From Lachnoclostridium sp. UBA1781 (lineage in GTDB: Bacteria > Bacillota > Clostridia > Lachnospirales > Lachnospiraceae): a DNA stretch of 9,294 nucleotides. A program made the position numbers and the translations under genes. The DNA lies in the NCBI GenBank assembly GCA_002315495.1, contig DCGJ01000092.1, forward strand, positions 502-9,795, given 5' to 3'. This document shows, one piece after another, positions 1 to 6,387 of this stretch (its first letter is position 1; every line of letters starts with the position of its first letter). The notes below the pieces were generated by a model. That model saw only the letters and a list, made by a program, of their open reading frames with translations, was not told the DNA's origin and searched no databases.

Positions 1-1743
1 TTTGTATCGCTGAATCTTGTTGTTATTGTCACGGCCGATTTCTGCAAGAATCTGTGCCAGCTCGTCATCGTTATATGCGTAGTAAACCTTCTTGTTACGC
101 TCCACCTTGTAAAGTGGCGGCATTGCCATGTAGACATGTCCCTGCTTAATCAGTTCCGGCATGAAACGATAGAAGAAGGTCAAAAGAAGCGTACTAATAT
201 GTGCACCGTCGACGTCGGCATCGGTCATAATAATAATCTTATGATAACGAAGCTTGTTGATATCGAAATCCTCGTGGATACCGGTGCCAAATGCGGTAAT
301 CATCGCACGAATCTCTTCATTGCCAAGGATACGGTCCAGTCTTGCCTTTTCCACATTCAAAATCTTACCGCGAAGCGGCAGAATTGCCTGCGTTGCACGG
401 GTTCTTGCGGTCTTTGCGGAGCCACCTGCGGAGTCTCCCTCTACGAGGTAGATTTCGCAGCGCTTCGGGTCCTTATCGGAGCAGTCTGCCAATTTACCCG
501 GAAGAGACTGGCTTTCGAGAGGAGATTTTCTTCTCGTTAAGTCTCTTGCCTTTCTTGCTGCATCTCTTGCACGCTGTGCAAGCACGGACTTTTCAACGAT
601 AATCTTACCAATCGCCGGATTACTCTCAAGGAAGTAGGTAAGCTGCTTGGAAACGATCGAATCCACCGCACCTCTTGCCTCGGAGTTACCAAGCTTCTGC
701 TTGGTCTGTCCTTCAAACTGCGGCTCCGGAAGTTTAACGCTGATAATTGCGGTCAAGCCTTCACGAATATCCTCACCATCTAAGTTCGGTTCGTTATCCT
801 TTAAGAGCTTATTCTTTCTTGCATAGTCATTGAAGGTCTTCGTAAGTGCATTACGGAAACCAACCAAATGCATACCACCCTCAGGGGTCGTAATATTATT
901 AACATAGCTGTAGCAGCCGTCGTTGTAGCCGTCGTTATGCTGCATCGCAACCTCGACTGCCACATCGCCAACCTGTCCCTCAAAATAAAGCACCTGCTCG
1001 TACAAAGCCTGGCTGCTCTTATTGAGATACTGAACGAATTCAATCAGACCGCCTTCGTAATGGAACACATTTTCCTGCTCCTGGCCTTCTCTTACATCAT
1101 GAAGAACAATCTTCAGACCCTTGGTAAGGAATGCCATCTCGCGAAGACGATGCTTTAAGGTTGCATAATCATAAATGGTATCGTCGAAAATCTCCTTATC
1201 CGGAAGAAAATGCACCTTCGTTCCGGTATGATCCGCTTCACCGACTTCTTTGAGTGGCTCGATTACCTTTCCACGGGCATACTTCTGGTAATACTGATGT
1301 CCGTCTCTCGAAACGGTAACCTCCAGGTATTCCGACAGCGCATTTACAACGGACGCACCTACGCCGTGAAGACCTCCGGATACCTTATATCCTCCACCGC
1401 CAAACTTACCGCCGGCATGAAGAATCGTAAATACAACCTCAACGGTACTAATTCCCTTTTTCCTGTTTACTTCCACCGGAATTCCTCTTCCGTCATCGAT
1501 AACGGTAATGGAATTGTCCTTCTCAATGGTGACGTCAATCGTCTTACAGTAACCGGCCAGTGCCTCATCTACCGCATTGTCTACAATTTCATACACCAAA
1601 TGATGCAAACCACGCGAAGACGTGCTTCCAATATACATACCCGGTCTCTTACGAACCGCTTCCAGACCTTCCAGAATCTGAATCTGATCCGCGCCATATT
1701 CCTGCTCGGACTGCACATTCGTATCCGTATAATCCTGACTCAT
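1..1743 (-). CDS. gyrB: DNA gyrase subunit B (partial, C-terminus outside window)
   Basis: ATPase subunit of the type II topoisomerase that introduces negative supercoils; it works with GyrA as an A2B2 complex. I translated 581 codons from the ATG at 1743 down to base 1. The N-terminal GHKL ATPase domain shows EIVDNAVDEA (residues 52-61, with the catalytic Glu52 and Mg-binding Asn56), DDGRGIPV (83-90) and GGLHGVG (123-129); the transducer lysine lies in QTKQKLGN (346-353, Lys348). The Toprim domain has EGDSAGG (435-441) and DADVDG (508-513). The window ends at KIQRYK (576-581), immediately before the usual GLGEM motif, so about 55-60 residues of a normal ~640-residue protein are missing. The start is supported by AAGGAGG at 1750-1756. 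Its ATG overlaps the recF stop codon by 4 nt (ATGA), which suggests translational coupling. ParE is an alternative by sequence family, but the position next to recF favours GyrB. Confidence 0.97.
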   Translation of the reverse strand, partial: MSQDYTDTNVQSEQEYGADQIQILEGLEAVRKRPGMYIGSTSSRGLHHLVYEIVDNAVDEALAGYCKTIDVTIEKDNSITVIDDGRGIPVEVNRKKGISTVEVVFTILHAGGKFGGGGYKVSGGLHGVGASVVNALSEYLEVTVSRDGHQYYQKYARGKVIEPLKEVGEADHTGTKVHFLPDKEIFDDTIYDYATLKHRLREMAFLTKGLKIVLHDVREGQEQENVFHYEGGLIEFVQYLNKSSQALYEQVLYFEGQVGDVAVEVAMQHNDGYNDGCYSYVNNITTPEGGMHLVGFRNALTKTFNDYARKNKLLKDNEPNLDGEDIREGLTAIISVKLPEPQFEGQTKQKLGNSEARGAVDSIVSKQLTYFLESNPAIGKIIVEKSVLAQRARDAARKARDLTRRKSPLESQSLPGKLADCSDKDPKRCEIYLVEGDSAGGSAKTARTRATQAILPLRGKILNVEKARLDRILGNEEIRAMITAFGTGIHEDFDINKLRYHKIIIMTDADVDGAHISTLLLTFFYRFMPELIKQGHVYMAMPPLYKVERNKKVYYAYNDDELAQILAEIGRDNNNKIQRYK

Positions 1744-2837
1744 GGTGTTCCTCCTTGACTTTTCGTAACGGAACCTTCCTTCACAAAGAAAACTTTGTTT
1801 TCCCCGGTCCGTTCCGTAATAAACTCTTCCATACCGGTACAGGTGACGATGGTCTGAATATCCTTCATCTCACCCAATAACTGAATCTGTCGGTTCCGGT
1901 CCAATTCCGACAGCACATCATCTAATAATAATACCGGAAGATCATGAATTTTCCGTTTTACCATCTCAATTTCCGCAAGTTTGATGGACAACACAACGGT
2001 TCTCTGCTGTCCCTGGGACCCGAACATTCTCACATCCATCTCATCGATAGCAAAATGCACATCGTCCCGATGCGGTCCCACACTTGTACTCTTCAGGTAC
2101 ATATCCTTTTCCCGATTCTGCTGGAGTTTCTGATACATCTCCTCACCTGTCACATTCGGAAGGTACTTCATCGTAAGATGTTCCTTTCCTTTTGACAGGG
2201 TGTTATGCTTTTCCTCCAAAATCGGACCTAATTCCTCTGTAAAATGCTCCCTTTCCCGAATCAGGTACTTCGCACACTCACAAAGCTGCCGGTCCCACAC
2301 ATCCAAGGTGTAAAGCAGGCTTCGATCAGTTCCAATCTGCTTAAGAAGGGCATTTCTCTGGGCTAACGCTTTGTTATAATCGGCCAGCTTACTGAGGTAT
2401 ATCTTATCGAGCTGACAAAGCTCCATATCCAAGAAGCGTCTTCTTCGTTCCGGTCCTTCCTTCACCATATCCATATCGTCGGGAGAGAAGGAGATAGCAT
2501 GTAGCAATCCGAACAGTTCCGCACTGCGCTTAATCGGTATTCCGTCGATGGCAGCGGTCTTTCTCTTTCCACTCTCAAAATGCATATCGATTTTATGAAG
2601 GATATCGTCTTTTCGGAGTTTCAAGGTGATATGCGCCTGTTCTTCGCCTTTACGAATCAGCTCTTTATCCTTTCCTCCCCGAAAGGAGCGGGTTGTTGCC
2701 GCAACGTAAATAGATTCAAGCAGATTTGTCTTTCCCTGGGCATTGTCTCCGAATAACAGATTCACTCCCTGAGAAAATTCCAACTCTACCGTCTCATAAT
2801 TTCGAAAATTTTGTAGAGATAAGCTTTCTATTCTCAT
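1740..2837 (-). CDS. recF: DNA replication and repair protein RecF
   Basis: SMC/ABC-type ATPase that, with RecO and RecR, helps load RecA on gapped DNA at stalled or damaged forks. The 365-residue product matches the usual ~370 length. It opens with the family's N-terminal strand (MRIESLSLQNFRNY), then Walker A GDNAQGKTN (30-38, Lys36), a helical arm domain in the middle, the VGPHRDD motif (253-259), the ABC signature SQGQQRT (274-280) and Walker B LLLDD followed by the D-loop LSELD (303-313). Start ATG at 2837; the ribosome binding site is weak (an AAGAG-like stretch overlapping the yaaA stop codon), and only 6 nt separate the two genes, so translation is probably coupled to yaaA. The 3' end carries the gyrB ribosome binding site and overlaps the gyrB start. 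Confidence 0.97.
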   Translation of the reverse strand: MRIESLSLQNFRNYETVELEFSQGVNLLFGDNAQGKTNLLESIYVAATTRSFRGGKDKELIRKGEEQAHITLKLRKDDILHKIDMHFESGKRKTAAIDGIPIKRSAELFGLLHAISFSPDDMDMVKEGPERRRRFLDMELCQLDKIYLSKLADYNKALAQRNALLKQIGTDRSLLYTLDVWDRQLCECAKYLIREREHFTEELGPILEEKHNTLSKGKEHLTMKYLPNVTGEEMYQKLQQNREKDMYLKSTSVGPHRDDVHFAIDEMDVRMFGSQGQQRTVVLSIKLAEIEMVKRKIHDLPVLLLDDVLSELDRNRQIQLLGEMKDIQTIVTCTGMEEFITERTGENKVFFVKEGSVTKSQGGTP

Positions 2838-2843
2838 ATTCTC

Positions 2844-3050
2844 TTAAACAATCTTAAAAACAGACCCCTCAAAATCTACTACATCGCCCGGCACCAGTTT
2901 GTGTCCTCGGCGGGTATCTACTTCACCGTTTACTTTTACAAGTCCATCCTGAACCGCAATCTTCGCATCCACACCGCTTTCCACGATACCTGCAAGCTTC
3001 ATTGCCTGTCCAAGCTTAATAAATTCGTCTCTAATCTTAACTTCGTTCAT
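2844..3050 (-). CDS. yaaA: S4 domain protein YaaA (RNA-binding, between dnaN and recF)
   Basis: Small S4-like RNA-binding protein of 68 residues, the conserved companion of dnaN and recF in Firmicutes; related to Bacillus subtilis YaaA (71 aa) and not to the E. coli gene of the same name. The S4 core is visible: IKLGQAMKLAGIVESG, then a strand with VKVNGEVDTRRGHKLVPGD and a C-terminal DFEGSVFKIV. The RRGHKL..GD pattern is the S4 turn that contacts structured RNA. It has been linked to ribosome assembly in Bacillus, but nothing in this sequence proves the target. I chose ATG 3050 because GGAGGG lies directly upstream (3055-3060); an in-frame GTG at 3062 would give 72 residues but would contain that ribosome binding site inside the gene and overlap the dnaN stop by one base. 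Gap to dnaN is 11 nt. Confidence 0.93.
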   Translation of the reverse strand: MNEVKIRDEFIKLGQAMKLAGIVESGVDAKIAVQDGLVKVNGEVDTRRGHKLVPGDVVDFEGSVFKIV

Positions 3051-3054
3051 AAAA

Positions 3055-3060
3055 CCCTCC
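3055..3060 (-). promoter_or_regulatory. Ribosome binding site that decides the yaaA start
   Basis: GGAGGG on the minus strand, 4 nt (5 nt counting from GGAGG) before the ATG at 3050. It supports ATG 3050 over the in-frame GTG at 3062. Confidence 0.75.
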
Positions 3061-3061
3061 A

Positions 3062-4171
3062 CTAACGGGTATTAAAGTTTACCGGCAAAATCAGGTAGAT
3101 GTAGGTTTCTTCCACATCACGGATGAAACATGGCATCTTTGCCGTGGTCATATAAATCGTGATTTCTTCATCGTCAATAGCACGCATCGCATCCATTAAG
3201 AAACGCGGATTGAAACCAATCATCAAATCAGCACCATCCTTCTTAATTGCAATCTCCTCATCCATATTACCGATGGAGGAATTCATGTTCAAGGAAAGAA
3301 AATCATCCCTAATGTCCATAATGACCGGTCTCTTCTCGGATTCCTTTACCAGAAGGAGCGCACGATCAAGACAATCAGTGAATTCACGCTTGTTCACGGT
3401 AATCTTAGTATCGTAATTGGAATTGATCATTTGGCTTACGTTGTAGTACTTACCGTCAATCAAACGGGACAACATAATCGTGTTATCAAACTCGAAGCAT
3501 ACATAACGCTCCATAAAGTACATCGACACATTCTTATCGGTATCACCGGACAGAATCTTTCCTATTTCATTCAGTGTTTTACCCGGAATGATTGCATTCG
3601 TAGCGGTATAATTATCCTTCATCAATACCTTACGAATACTGATTCTGTGTCCGTCCAGAGAGGTAACCTTCAATTCGTTATCCATAATCTCGAAGTACTC
3701 ACCGGTCATAACCTTATTGTTATCATTATCGGAAATGCTGAAGATGGTCTGGCGAATCATCTCCTTCAAGGTAAACTGAGAAACGGAAATTGAATTCTGT
3801 CTCTTTACTTCAGGAAGTCTTGGAAAATCTTCACCGGTCTGTCCTGCAATCGTAAACTTTGCCTTTCCACAGGAGATGTAAGCCGTGCAATTGCCATCAA
3901 CTTCGATAATGACATACTCATCCGGCAGCTTTCTTACGATATCCGAGAAGAATTTTGCATTAAGTGCAACCTTTCCACCTGCATCCACACGTCCATCAAT
4001 CTTGGTTTCAATTCCAAGCTCCATATCGTTGGTCGTAATCTTTATTCCTTCTGCTTCAGAAGCCTCTAAAAGAATACATTCCAAAACCGGAAGAGAGGTC
4101 TTGGAAGGAACAGCCTTCAAAGCAATGTTGAGAGCACTTACCAGCTCTGACTGATTACAAATGATTTTCAT
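3062..4171 (-). CDS. dnaN: DNA polymerase III sliding clamp (beta subunit)
   Basis: Ring-shaped processivity clamp that tethers DNA polymerase III and other partners to DNA. The 369-residue product has the three repeated clamp domains (roughly 1-126, 127-247, 248-369). Recognisable family landmarks are LPVLECILLEA (28-38), GEDFPRLP (113-120), SLDGHRIS (171-178), ESEKRPVIMDI (277-287), GFNPRFLMDAMRA (319-331) and the C-terminal ILPVNF (361-366), the position equivalent to the xxLPxR/MPMRL tail that forms part of the partner-binding pocket. Start ATG at 4171 with AAAGGAG at 4178-4184. First gene of the dnaN-yaaA-recF-gyrB cluster. Its leader contains the DNA unwinding region of the origin, so transcription towards dnaN passes through the origin. 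A candidate promoter lies at 4489-4516; read-through from dnaA is also possible because I see no convincing terminator after dnaA. Confidence 0.98.
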   Translation of the reverse strand: MKIICNQSELVSALNIALKAVPSKTSLPVLECILLEASEAEGIKITTNDMELGIETKIDGRVDAGGKVALNAKFFSDIVRKLPDEYVIIEVDGNCTAYISCGKAKFTIAGQTGEDFPRLPEVKRQNSISVSQFTLKEMIRQTIFSISDNDNNKVMTGEYFEIMDNELKVTSLDGHRISIRKVLMKDNYTATNAIIPGKTLNEIGKILSGDTDKNVSMYFMERYVCFEFDNTIMLSRLIDGKYYNVSQMINSNYDTKITVNKREFTDCLDRALLLVKESEKRPVIMDIRDDFLSLNMNSSIGNMDEEIAIKKDGADLMIGFNPRFLMDAMRAIDDEEITIYMTTAKMPCFIRDVEETYIYLILPVNFNTR

Positions 4172-4229
4172 AAAAGACTCCTTTCTTCTCTATGAAACGG
4201 CGATTGCCGAATGCTAATAAATAAGTAAA

Positions 4230-4250
4230 TAATAATAGTAGTAGTAATAG
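4230..4250 (+). promoter_or_regulatory. DnaA-trio array (DNA unwinding element)
   Basis: Seven in-phase triplets TAA/TAG on the plus strand; read 3'-5' away from the boxes they are GAT AAT GAT GAT GAT AAT AAT. This is the DnaA-trio motif of the basal unwinding system described in Bacillus subtilis, where DnaA filaments bind the single strand. A GGGGC block (4250-4254) separates it from the DnaA boxes, as expected. AT-rich sequence continues to about 4211 towards dnaN. Confidence 0.85.
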
Positions 4251-4254
4251 GGGC

Positions 4255-4263
4255 TGTGGATAC
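4255..4263 (-). promoter_or_regulatory. DnaA box (GTATCCACA, one mismatch)
   Basis: Reads TGTGGATAC on the plus strand, one mismatch to TTATCCACA. It sits right beside the GC block and trio array, so it is the box from which a DnaA filament would start. Confidence 0.75.
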
Positions 4264-4271
4264 GTGGATAA
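4263..4271 (-). promoter_or_regulatory. DnaA box (TTATCCACG, one mismatch)
   Basis: Reads CGTGGATAA on the plus strand, one mismatch to consensus. It shares one base with the neighbouring box, giving an 8-bp repeat of GTGGATA. Confidence 0.7.
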
Positions 4272-4488
4272 CCTTGGAAAAGGTATGTTTCTCTAAGGAA
4301 AATCCGCATTTATAATCCCTTGGATAAATGCCCTTCATTCTTGGAAAATTGGGATAACCTGATCAAATTACTGATTTATCTATAAATATCCTTTAAAATA
4401 AAGGAGCTATTGTAAGGCTGGTTATGAAAAACATCAAAAATTGATAAACAGCTTACTAACAGGGTAATAAACAGCATTTTTGTTAGTT

Positions 4489-4516
4489 ATTAAAGGGTTA
4501 TCCACAAAGTTATCAA
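4489..4516 (-). promoter_or_regulatory. Candidate dnaN promoter overlapping a DnaA box
   Basis: Minus-strand TTGATA (4511-4516), 16-bp spacer, TTTAAT (4489-4494), each five of six to the sigma-A consensus. The perfect DnaA box fills the spacer, so DnaA binding would compete with RNA polymerase. The leader to dnaN would be about 310 nt. Read-through from the dnaA promoter is an alternative. Confidence 0.4.
4498..4506 (+). promoter_or_regulatory. Consensus DnaA box TTATCCACA
   Basis: Exact match to the consensus and the only perfect one I found in the window. It lies 66 bp beyond the dnaA stop codon and points opposite to the boxes at the unwinding element. It also falls in the spacer of a possible dnaN promoter. 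Confidence 0.9.
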
Positions 4517-4518
4517 CA
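4510..4518 (+). promoter_or_regulatory. Near-consensus DnaA box TTATCAACA
   Basis: One mismatch to TTATCCACA, 12 bp start to start from the perfect box and in the same orientation. Confidence 0.6.
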
Positions 4519-4572
4519 ATATTAGGTAATACCTATGAGGTAACATATCTATTTTTGTTGATAGATAACGAA

Positions 4573-5958
4573 TTATGAATTAAGTTTCTTCCTTATTAAA
4601 GAGATAACATTACTGATTTCTTCCGCTTCCTTCTTGGAAGGGTCCTTTAAGGCCTTCGAAATCTTCTCACAGGCAAAATGAACGGTCGAATGATCACGCT
4701 TAAATGCTTTACCAACGTCATCTAACGACAAATCCGTCATCTCTTTGGAAAGATACATGGAAATCTGTCTTGGAAGAGAGATGTTATGACTTCTCGTTGG
4801 AGACATAATCTGCTGAGGAGTAATGTCGTAATAATCCGCAATTTCAGAAATAATCAGCTCCGGTGTAACAACCTTCTTGGAATCCGGAGTAATGATATCC
4901 TTCAAAGCTTCCTGAGCAAGTTCTAAGGAAAGCTTCTTCTTCTGAAGACGGGAGAGAGCAATAACCTTGTTAAGAGCACCCTCCAGTTCTCGAATGTTGG
5001 ACTTAATGTTCGTTGCGATGTATTCCAAAATCTCATCGCTGACATCATCCAAATGGTTGATATCCTTCTTCTTACTGAGAATTGCTTTTCTTGCTTCATA
5101 AGAAGGTGGCTGAATATCAACAGTTAAGCCGGATTCAAAACGGGAGCGAAGACGCTCGTCCAAAATTTGAAGATTTCTCGGATCACGGTCGGAGGAAATG
5201 ATGACCTGACGGCCACTGTCACGCATCTCATTAAAGGTATGGAAAAATTCCTCCTGCGTCGTATTCTTACCGATGATAAACTGAATATCGTCAATTAACA
5301 AAACGTCATTATTACGATACTTTTCACGCATCTCCTGAGAAGAAACGGCTGTATTACCGGAACGAAGTGCTTTTACCACATCGTTCGTAAAGGTTTCACT
5401 TGTAACATAAAGCACCTTCTTGGATGGATTGTTCTGAACGATGAAGTTCGCAATCGCGTACATCAAATGCGTCTTACCAAGACCCGGTCCGCCATATAAG
5501 AACAACGGGTTAAATACCGTACCCGGCTGTTCCGCAACGGCAAGGGAAGCAGCATGAGCCATATTGTTGTTATCACAGACAACAAAGGTGTCGAAGGTAT
5601 ACAAAGGATTAAAGGTACTTGCCAGATTGGTTTGGTAAGAGCCGGAATCCTTTTTCTTTTTATCCTCTTCAATTCGCTTAATATCCGATTTCAAAATGAA
5701 ATTCAAATCATAATGAATGTTGGTAACCTCTTCAATGGCGGTCATAATGAAGGAACTGTAGTGATCACGGATGAAATTAATGGAGTTGGCATTAATCTTG
5801 GAATCATCCACAACCAGATTCACAATGTTCTCCTCAATATCATAGATGGATAACGAAAGAATCCAGGTACGATAGGAAACATCGGAGATTCCATAGTTAT
5901 TTTTTACGAAACTTAAAATGGCTTCCCATTTTTCTTCTAAGACTTGTCTCTGATTCAT
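4573..5958 (-). CDS. dnaA: Chromosomal replication initiator protein DnaA
   Basis: AAA+ initiator that binds DnaA boxes, oligomerises on ATP, melts oriC and recruits the helicase. The 461-residue product has domain I (1 to about 85, with the YRTWI stretch at 29-33), a short charged linker (about 90-115), the AAA+ domain with Walker A GGPGLGKTH (156-164, Lys162), Walker B LLIDD (220-224), sensor 1 ISSDR (254-258) and the arginine-finger motif ERLRSRF (268-274, Arg273), then domain IV with LPRQISMYLSKE (395-406) and RDHSTV (421-426). Arg389, Arg397 and His423 match residues that read the DnaA box in E. coli. Two differences stand out: the turn before RDH is one residue shorter than usual, and FESGL replaces the common FEWGL. 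Start ATG 5958 with AAGAGG at 5967-5972. The gene is transcribed towards the unwinding element, as in Bacillus. Confidence 0.98.
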   Translation of the reverse strand: MNQRQVLEEKWEAILSFVKNNYGISDVSYRTWILSLSIYDIEENIVNLVVDDSKINANSINFIRDHYSSFIMTAIEEVTNIHYDLNFILKSDIKRIEEDKKKKDSGSYQTNLASTFNPLYTFDTFVVCDNNNMAHAASLAVAEQPGTVFNPLFLYGGPGLGKTHLMYAIANFIVQNNPSKKVLYVTSETFTNDVVKALRSGNTAVSSQEMREKYRNNDVLLIDDIQFIIGKNTTQEEFFHTFNEMRDSGRQVIISSDRDPRNLQILDERLRSRFESGLTVDIQPPSYEARKAILSKKKDINHLDDVSDEILEYIATNIKSNIRELEGALNKVIALSRLQKKKLSLELAQEALKDIITPDSKKVVTPELIISEIADYYDITPQQIMSPTRSHNISLPRQISMYLSKEMTDLSLDDVGKAFKRDHSTVHFACEKISKALKDPSKKEAEEISNVISLIRKKLNS

Positions 5959-6020
5959 AATAATTTCCTCTTATTTGTATATGCAAAAGCAGTCACTATG
6001 ACGCTAAATGTCCATTACGA

Positions 6021-6049
6021 ATTATACCGCAAATACGCAAAATTAGCAA
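6021..6049 (-). promoter_or_regulatory. dnaA promoter
   Basis: Minus-strand TTGCTA (6044-6049), 17-bp spacer, perfect TATAAT (6021-6026). The predicted start near 6014 gives a leader of about 55 nt. No DnaA box overlaps it, so DnaA autoregulation through a consensus box is not visible here. Confidence 0.75.
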
Positions 6050-6123
6050 CGATTATTTAATAATAAGGTAGGAATAGGCAAAAATCGAAAAACGCCTAAT
6101 TTTCGCCCTAAACGCGCTTATTT

Positions 6124-6135
6124 TGCAAATTTGCA
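6124..6135. repeat. 12-bp perfect palindrome TGCAAATTTGCA
   Basis: Self-complementary across all 12 bases, 17 bp upstream of the rpmH -35 and about 75 bp upstream of the dnaA -35. It could be an operator; no regulator family is recognised. Confidence 0.5.
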
Positions 6136-6152
6136 TTTTAAAAAACTTTTTC

Positions 6153-6181
6153 TTGACTAGAAAATGCCTTCTAACTATAAT
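6153..6181 (+). promoter_or_regulatory. rpmH operon promoter
   Basis: TTGACT (6153-6158), 17-bp spacer, perfect TATAAT (6176-6181), with an A/T-rich upstream tract (about 6136-6152). This near-ideal sigma-A promoter fits a highly expressed ribosomal protein gene. Predicted start near 6188, leader of about 65 nt. Confidence 0.9.
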
Positions 6182-6252
6182 AGACAATGCTATTTTAGAC
6201 TGCTGAACTAGCGCAAAAAAGAAAAAAGAAGAAAAAGGAGGACATTTGCCTT

Positions 6253-6387
6253 ATGAAGATGACATTCCAGCCAAAGAAGAAGAGCCATGCAAGAGTTCAT
6301 GGATTCCGTCAGAGAATGCTTACCGCTAATGGTAGAAAAGTTTTGTCTGCAAGAAGAGCTAAGGGAAGACATAAGATTTCCGCTTAA
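6253..6387 (+). CDS. rpmH: Large ribosomal subunit protein bL34
   Basis: Small, very basic ribosomal protein of the 50S subunit. The 44-residue length is exactly that of the family. The whole pattern is present: N-terminal MKMTFQPKKK, VHGFRQRM (15-22), ANGRKVLSARRAKGR (25-39) and a basic end finishing in ISA. The gene starts at ATG 6253 with AAGGAGG at 6235-6241, a slightly long 11-nt spacing. It is the first gene after a strong promoter, and a terminator-like hairpin begins inside its own stop codon, so most transcripts probably stop before rnpA. The gene diverges from dnaA, as in most Firmicutes. Confidence 0.98.
   Translation: MKMTFQPKKKSHARVHGFRQRMLTANGRKVLSARRAKGRHKISA

Larger units (their letters stand above)
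4172..4572. other. oriC: Chromosomal replication origin oriC (dnaA-dnaN intergenic region)
   Basis: A 401-bp AT-rich gap without a gene between dnaA and dnaN, the usual Firmicutes position for the unwinding region. It holds a perfect DnaA box TTATCCACA (4498-4506), a one-mismatch box TTATCAACA (4510-4518), two overlapping one-mismatch boxes in the other orientation (4255-4263 and 4263-4271), a short GC block and a run of TAG/TAA triplets (4230-4250) next to an AT-rich stretch. Further degenerate boxes with two mismatches occur at 4319-4327 and 4349-4357. The outer box pairs face each other across about 230 bp, a geometry compatible with looping by DnaA. The middle part (about 4360-4480) has small repeats such as ATAAACAGC at 4444-4452 and 4467-4475, but no gene. 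Function is inferred from position and motifs. Confidence 0.9.
5959..6252. other. Divergent intergenic region between dnaA and rpmH
   Basis: 294 bp with no gene. It contains the dnaA promoter (minus) and the rpmH promoter (plus), a small hairpin in the dnaA leader (5988-6005), a 12-bp perfect palindrome (6124-6135), an A/T-rich stretch upstream of the rpmH -35 that could act as an UP element, and a purine-rich rpmH leader. I found no sequence within one mismatch of TTATNCACA on either strand, unlike the dnaA upstream region in Bacillus subtilis. Confidence 0.8.

Noticed and set aside
1210..1758. Plus-strand open frame opposite gyrB
   Set aside because: It covers the GyrB ATPase domain on the other strand and has no recognisable motif.
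3051..3062. GTG start at 3062 for yaaA (72 residues)
   Set aside because: The GGAGGG ribosome binding site would lie within the gene; ATG 3050 gives the usual family length.
4319..4357. CTTGGATAA and TTGGGATAA as extra DnaA boxes
   Set aside because: Each has two mismatches to the consensus, too weak to call as separate sites; only mentioned within oriC.
4389..4405. TCCTTTA-AAA-TAAAGGA inverted repeat as a terminator
   Set aside because: Three-base loop and no T-tract on either strand; more likely incidental in AT-rich origin DNA.
4401..4444. Small gene after AAGGAG at 4401
   Set aside because: The ATG at 4424 gives only six codons before a stop, and the TTG at 4410 is followed at once by TAA.
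4546..4567. Hairpin just after the dnaA stop as a terminator
   Set aside because: The 7-bp TATCTAT/ATAGATA stem is all A-T except for one G-C pair, and no T-tract follows on the minus strand.
4172..4572. parS (ParB) or Spo0A-type sites in the origin
   Set aside because: I looked for the TGTTTCACGTGAAACA pattern and TTCGACA/TGTCGAA words and saw none in the intergenic regions.
5804..5812. DnaA-box-like TCATCCACA inside dnaA
   Set aside because: One mismatch, but it falls in conserved-looking coding sequence (VVDDS region) away from the other boxes; chance match is likely.
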